Source: JAIRMO01 sp046533115 | GTDB lineage: Bacteria; Spirochaetota; Spirochaetia; Treponematales; Breznakiellaceae | DNA: 64,000 nt | Direction: 5' to 3' | NCBI RefSeq assembly: GCF_046533115.1 | Contig: NZ_JAJQRC010000010.1 | Span: 1 to 64,000, forward strand | Notes under the pieces: model-generated | Database searches by the model: none | Told to the model about the DNA's origin: nothing | The model's input: the letters and a program-made list of their open reading frames with translations, nothing else | Made by a program: the position numbers and the translations under genes | Part shown: positions 61,238-64,000 of the stretch, piece after piece | Layout of the letters: the number at the start of each line of letters is the position of its first letter | Numbering within the stretch: the first letter of the stretch is position 1

Positions 61238-61298
61238 GTTGTCCCTGTTTTCTTCTTCCTTCTTTGCCTTCGTGGTCGAATTCTCTTTCTCCCATATA

Positions 61299-62330
61299 CT
61301 AGAGCTGCTCAAGGTAGAGTATATCCGGGGAAGGAGCGGAAATTTCCTCCCGGTATATTTCGCGGTCCAGCATAAAGAGGACCAGTACCGAACCGGGGGG
61401 CAGTTCATAGGGAAGGGTGAATTCTCCCCCCAGATAGTTGGCGGTAATCAGGGTGGTGGTTTCCCCCGAGGGGAGTATCGCCTCCAACCGTACCGCCAGC
61501 GGATAGGGGTTTTGCTCCAGGGTATACCGGAACAAGCCGAATACCCGGCCTTCCGTGGGTTCCGGAGGGGCCACCCGGATTAAAACCGGGGTATTCACCG
61601 TAACCAGGGCCTTACCCGCCGGGTCCTGGGCGACCACGGTTCCGGGCCGATCGGTCTCCCCGGCCTGTCCCAGGTCAAAGGTAAAATTAATCCCCGCCCC
61701 GCTTACCTGCTTAAGGGCATCGGCGATGGAAAGCCCCACCAGACTGGGGACGGTGATCAGGATTTCCTCCTTGCCCCGGCTGACCACCAACTCCAGTTCC
61801 AGGGGCTCGGAAATACCGGTCCCCGCCAGCGGGGCCTGCTGGAGTATGGTCCCCGGGGGTTCCGAAGAATATTCATACAAAAAGGGTTCTTTTAGAGACA
61901 GCAGGGGCTGGGGGGCCGCGGCAAAAAGGGTCCGAAGCTCTATCCGCACCTCCTCCACATCCCGGCCCACATAATCCTCCAGCGTATTGAGCAGTACCCC
62001 CTCGCTCACCACCAGCCTTATCCGCCGGCCCGCCTTAACAATGCTGCCCCCCAGGGGATCCTGCTCCAGGATCGTCCCCTTATCATCGGCGGACTGGGAA
62101 TACCGGAGCTGAATCCGGGGGTATAGTTCCTTAACCTGAAGTTCCAGCAGGGCGTCGACGAGTTCCTTGCCCCGCACATCGGGTACCATGATCTCCTCCG
62201 CCCCCTGGACAGCAATGAAAAAAACCCCTACCGCCACGACCCCGACAAAAACCACCAGGCCCAGGGTGAGAAGGCTAAAAATCCGGGAATTGTTTTCCCC
62301 GTTCCCAAACCACGAATTGAGCAAATTCAT
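61299..62330 (-). CDS. PASTA domain membrane protein
   Basis: A 343-residue protein with one N-terminal membrane helix (about residues 18-42), followed outside the membrane by three PASTA repeats: VPDVRGKELVDALLEL to LVVSEG (about 48-108), a divergent second repeat (VGRDVEEVRIEL to LVVSRG, about 117-187) and VPSLVGLSIADALKQV to IRVAP (about 193-258). A beta-rich C-terminal part of about 85 residues follows. PASTA modules bind peptidoglycan fragments, usually on Ser/Thr kinases or PBPs; no kinase domain is present here. It lies 7 bp after fmt and probably shares its transcript. Confidence 0.85.
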   Translation of the reverse strand: MNLLNSWFGNGENNSRIFSLLTLGLVVFVGVVAVGVFFIAVQGAEEIMVPDVRGKELVDALLELQVKELYPRIQLRYSQSADDKGTILEQDPLGGSIVKAGRRIRLVVSEGVLLNTLEDYVGRDVEEVRIELRTLFAAAPQPLLSLKEPFLYEYSSEPPGTILQQAPLAGTGISEPLELELVVSRGKEEILITVPSLVGLSIADALKQVSGAGINFTFDLGQAGETDRPGTVVAQDPAGKALVTVNTPVLIRVAPPEPTEGRVFGLFRYTLEQNPYPLAVRLEAILPSGETTTLITANYLGGEFTLPYELPPGSVLVLFMLDREIYREEISAPSPDILYLEQL

Positions 62331-62337
62331 AGCAACC

Positions 62338-63333
62338 TCATGTTAATTGGGACCCGATAAAATCCCGGGCGCCGTTGATAAAGGTCCGCCAGTCCAGGGC
62401 TTTTTTAGCGGCATATTGGAGCGCCTCCGCAACAAAGATCCCGTCTCCCGTTTGTATCAATATCCCCGCCTGCTTGTCTATCCCCAGAACCGTTCCCGGC
62501 GGAGGGGCGGGTTCCCGGCACGGGCCCTCATAGGGCCGCCCCCGGAGTATATACAGTTCCCGGCCTTCGTGGATCGTGAAGGAAAGGGGCCAGGGGGTAT
62601 AGGCCCGGATCCGGGCGTCAATAAGCAGGGCGTTCAGGGTCCAGTCTATACGGCCGTCCTCTTTTTTGATAAGCCCGCAATAGGTCGCTTCCCCATGGTT
62701 TTGGCTTTTCCCCGGGGGCAGCCCCTGGGAAAGGCCGGATAACAGGGAACGAACCAGGGCCGCCCCCCTTACCCCGGCGGCTTCGCTTAATTCCCCGGTG
62801 GTCTCCCGTCCGGTCAGGGGAAAAGCCTCCTGGACCAGGATATCCCCGGCGTCCATTTCCGCGGCCAGCTTCTGGATGGTGATCCCCGTTTCCCGTTCCC
62901 GGTTCAGGATGACCTGGGGGATGGGAGCGGCCCCCCGGTATTTGGGCAGCAGGCTGGGGTGTATATTGATCCCCCCCCAGGGAAAAAGGGCTAAAAATTG
63001 CGGACCGAAGATCCGGCCATAGGCAAAGGAGATCAACAGATCCGGCTGTAACCGGGCGATTTGTTCCCGTAACGGGGCATTGAGTTTTTCCGGTTTCAGG
63101 AGCATGGGTAACCGGCCCGGCTCACCGTCCCCCCGGCGGGCCAAAGCCGGGAACAGGGCCAGGGCGGCCTTGCCCACTTCGGTGGGCTCCGGTTCTCCCC
63201 GCCTTCCCCGGGGCTTGTCGGGATTGGTCAATATTCCCACCAGTTCCACGCCCTCCCGGGCAAGGGCCGGATCCGCCAGGACCTCCAAAGCGGGGACGGC
63301 AATGGCCGGGCTTCCGGCATACAGGATCCGCAT
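62338..63333 (-). CDS. fmt: Methionyl-tRNA formyltransferase
   Basis: Formylates initiator Met-tRNA using 10-formyltetrahydrofolate. The 331-residue protein opens MRILYAGSPAIAVPALEVL, has the catalytic region SFAYGRIFGPQFLALFPWGGINIHPSLLPKYRGAAPIPQVILN (Asn/His pair; SLLPKYRG is the signature) and AEMDAGDILVQ, and a C-terminal OB-type domain. The N-terminal loop contains an Arg/Gly/Glu-rich stretch (PRGRRGEPEPTE). It starts 3 bp after def, the usual partner. Confidence 0.94.
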   Translation of the reverse strand: MRILYAGSPAIAVPALEVLADPALAREGVELVGILTNPDKPRGRRGEPEPTEVGKAALALFPALARRGDGEPGRLPMLLKPEKLNAPLREQIARLQPDLLISFAYGRIFGPQFLALFPWGGINIHPSLLPKYRGAAPIPQVILNRERETGITIQKLAAEMDAGDILVQEAFPLTGRETTGELSEAAGVRGAALVRSLLSGLSQGLPPGKSQNHGEATYCGLIKKEDGRIDWTLNALLIDARIRAYTPWPLSFTIHEGRELYILRGRPYEGPCREPAPPPGTVLGIDKQAGILIQTGDGIFVAEALQYAAKKALDWRTFINGARDFIGSQLT

Positions 63334-63336
63334 AGG

Positions 63337-63822
63337 CTAGGCCCGGTTCCGTTTCTCGAATTTAGTCAGGATCCGGTTCCGCTTCGGATCGGAAAGCCGG
63401 TCGATAAAAAGAACTCCCTCCAGGTGATCGTATTCATGCTGAATTACCCGGGCAAGGATACCGTCGGCTTCTATGGTAAAGGGCCGGCCCTTTTCATTCC
63501 AGGCCTGGACCCGCACGGCGGAAGGCCGGAGCACATCCGCCCAGATCCCCGGCAGGGAAAGACAACCCTCCTCATATTTTACCATGTCCTGGGAAGTCCC
63601 GATGATGGAAGGGTTGATAAATATCCGGGGAATATCCCCCTCAATATGGACCACAAAGATCCGTTCCAAAATCCCCACCTGGGGACCGGCCAAACCGATC
63701 CCCTTACCCTGATGCAGGGCCTCTACCATTTTCGCGGCGATCTTTCCATAACTGCCGTCGATTTCTTTTACCGGCGCCGCCTTTTGCCGCAGCAGCTCAT
63801 TCCCAAGGAGAATAATTTCCAT
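63337..63822 (-). CDS. def: Peptide deformylase
   Basis: Removes the formyl group from nascent proteins; metalloenzyme. The 161-residue protein (ATG 63822, MEIILLGNELLRQKAAPV) has the three motifs: GIGLAGPQVGI, EEGCLSLPG (Cys ligand) and QHEYDHLEGVLFIDRL (HExxH-type zinc/iron site). The longer open frame to 63933 has no family similarity. No ribosome binding site is present, but TATAGT lies 10 nt upstream of the ATG, suggesting a very short or absent leader. It is first in def-fmt-PASTA. Confidence 0.95.
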   Translation of the reverse strand: MEIILLGNELLRQKAAPVKEIDGSYGKIAAKMVEALHQGKGIGLAGPQVGILERIFVVHIEGDIPRIFINPSIIGTSQDMVKYEEGCLSLPGIWADVLRPSAVRVQAWNEKGRPFTIEADGILARVIQHEYDHLEGVLFIDRLSDPKRNRILTKFEKRNRA

Positions 63823-63832
63823 ACGAATACAT

Positions 63833-63838
63833 ACTATA
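63833..63838 (-). promoter_or_regulatory. -10 box for def (short or no leader)
   Basis: TATAGT on the minus strand at 63838-63833, 10 nt before the def ATG. The best -35 (TTGTTT, spacing 15) is imperfect. Confidence 0.35.
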
Positions 63839-63905
63839 CCAAAAAGCCCCCCGAAACAAGCTAAACTTGACCCGCAAATATTGAGAAACCACCACAACGG
63901 CGAAA

Positions 63906-63993
63906 AAGGCGAAGACCAGAGAAAATACCTCATTTTTTCCTTCTTCGCCTTAGGAACTGTTCAAAAATAATTTGCCCAAAAGGGCAAGTTATT
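63906..63993. repeat. Two inverted repeats upstream of def
   Basis: AAGGCGAAG (63906-63914) and CTTCGCCTT (63943-63951) form one pair. TTGCCC-AAAA-GGGCAA (63972-63987), extended by AATAA/TTATT on each side, forms a second, compact hairpin. Their function is not evident; the region continues past the window edge. Confidence 0.45.
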
Positions 63994-64000
63994 TCGTTAT

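Larger units (their letters stand above)
60801..61298. other. Roughly 500-bp intergenic region with palindrome and period-9 repeats
   Basis: No convincing gene. A minus-strand frame of about 55 codons from a GTG near 61011 down to the palindrome at 60841 lacks a ribosome binding site and resembles nothing I recognise. The region holds the promoter/palindrome of the ATPase gene at 60811-60857 and, at 61096-61237, heptamers CACGAAC and GTTCGTG spaced every 9 bases in opposite orientation. Confidence 0.6.

Overview
The window looks like a chromosomal segment of a host-associated (termite-gut-like) Treponema or close spirochaete. Supporting signs are an archaeal-type class I lysyl-tRNA synthetase, a type II pantothenate kinase, treponeme-like lipoprotein and outer-membrane protein signals, and moderately high GC housekeeping DNA flanking a strongly AT-rich glycan island. 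The species is inferred and cannot be proven from sequence alone.

Layout. 1-14.9 kb is mostly housekeeping and transport: the start of a sugar ABC binding protein broken at a 16-base G tract (-), a MarC-family membrane protein, a tripartite RND efflux operon (TolC-like, adaptor, pump) with a coupled Gfo/Idh/MocA oxidoreductase, argG-argH (-), a TraX-like membrane protein, trxA-GNAT-coaW, and class I lysS. From 14.9 to 59.6 kb nearly everything is on the minus strand and builds a surface glycan. The one plus-strand gene there is a 578-residue beta-barrel outer-membrane protein. From 59.6 kb to the end come a DUF4143-type ATPase, a PASTA protein, fmt and def.

The glycan block in transcription order: dTDP-L-rhamnose synthesis (rfbA-C-D-B) flanked by two different ATPase genes; ugd plus a UDP-glucuronate 4-epimerase; a PglK/MsbA-like ABC flippase; CDP-glucose to CDP-3,6-dideoxyhexulose enzymes (rfbF-G-H) followed by a ThDP enzyme and an SDR reductase, the gene set expected for a yersiniose-type branched sugar; two GT2 enzymes, one abequosyltransferase-like; a GT11 enzyme; GDP-L-colitose synthesis (gmd, colC, colD) with a GT10 enzyme; more GT2, RgpF, GT4 and DxD glycosyltransferases; an ABC importer of the 2-aminoethylphosphonate/iron type with a winged-helix-cytidylyltransferase fusion; a YidC-like/alkaline-phosphatase-superfamily fusion; heptose activation (hddA and a fused HddC-GmhB); two GT4 enzymes; and a WbaP-type initiating phosphotransferase. 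Together these suggest a lipid-linked oligosaccharide carrying rhamnose, uronic acid, heptose, colitose and a second branched dideoxy sugar, perhaps with a phosphonate or phosphocholine-like decoration.

The most unusual points are: (1) a YidC-like domain, lacking the groove arginine, fused to a sulfatase/LTA-synthase-like transferase beside the cytidylyltransferase and importer; (2) two 3,6-dideoxyhexose pathways side by side, one apparently carbon-branched; (3) a G16 tract that puts a transporter gene out of frame, a phase-variation candidate; (4) several genes with no ribosome binding site whose -10 box lies only 7-10 nt before the start codon, suggesting leaderless mRNAs; and (5) a period-9 CACGAAC/GTTCGTG repeat element.
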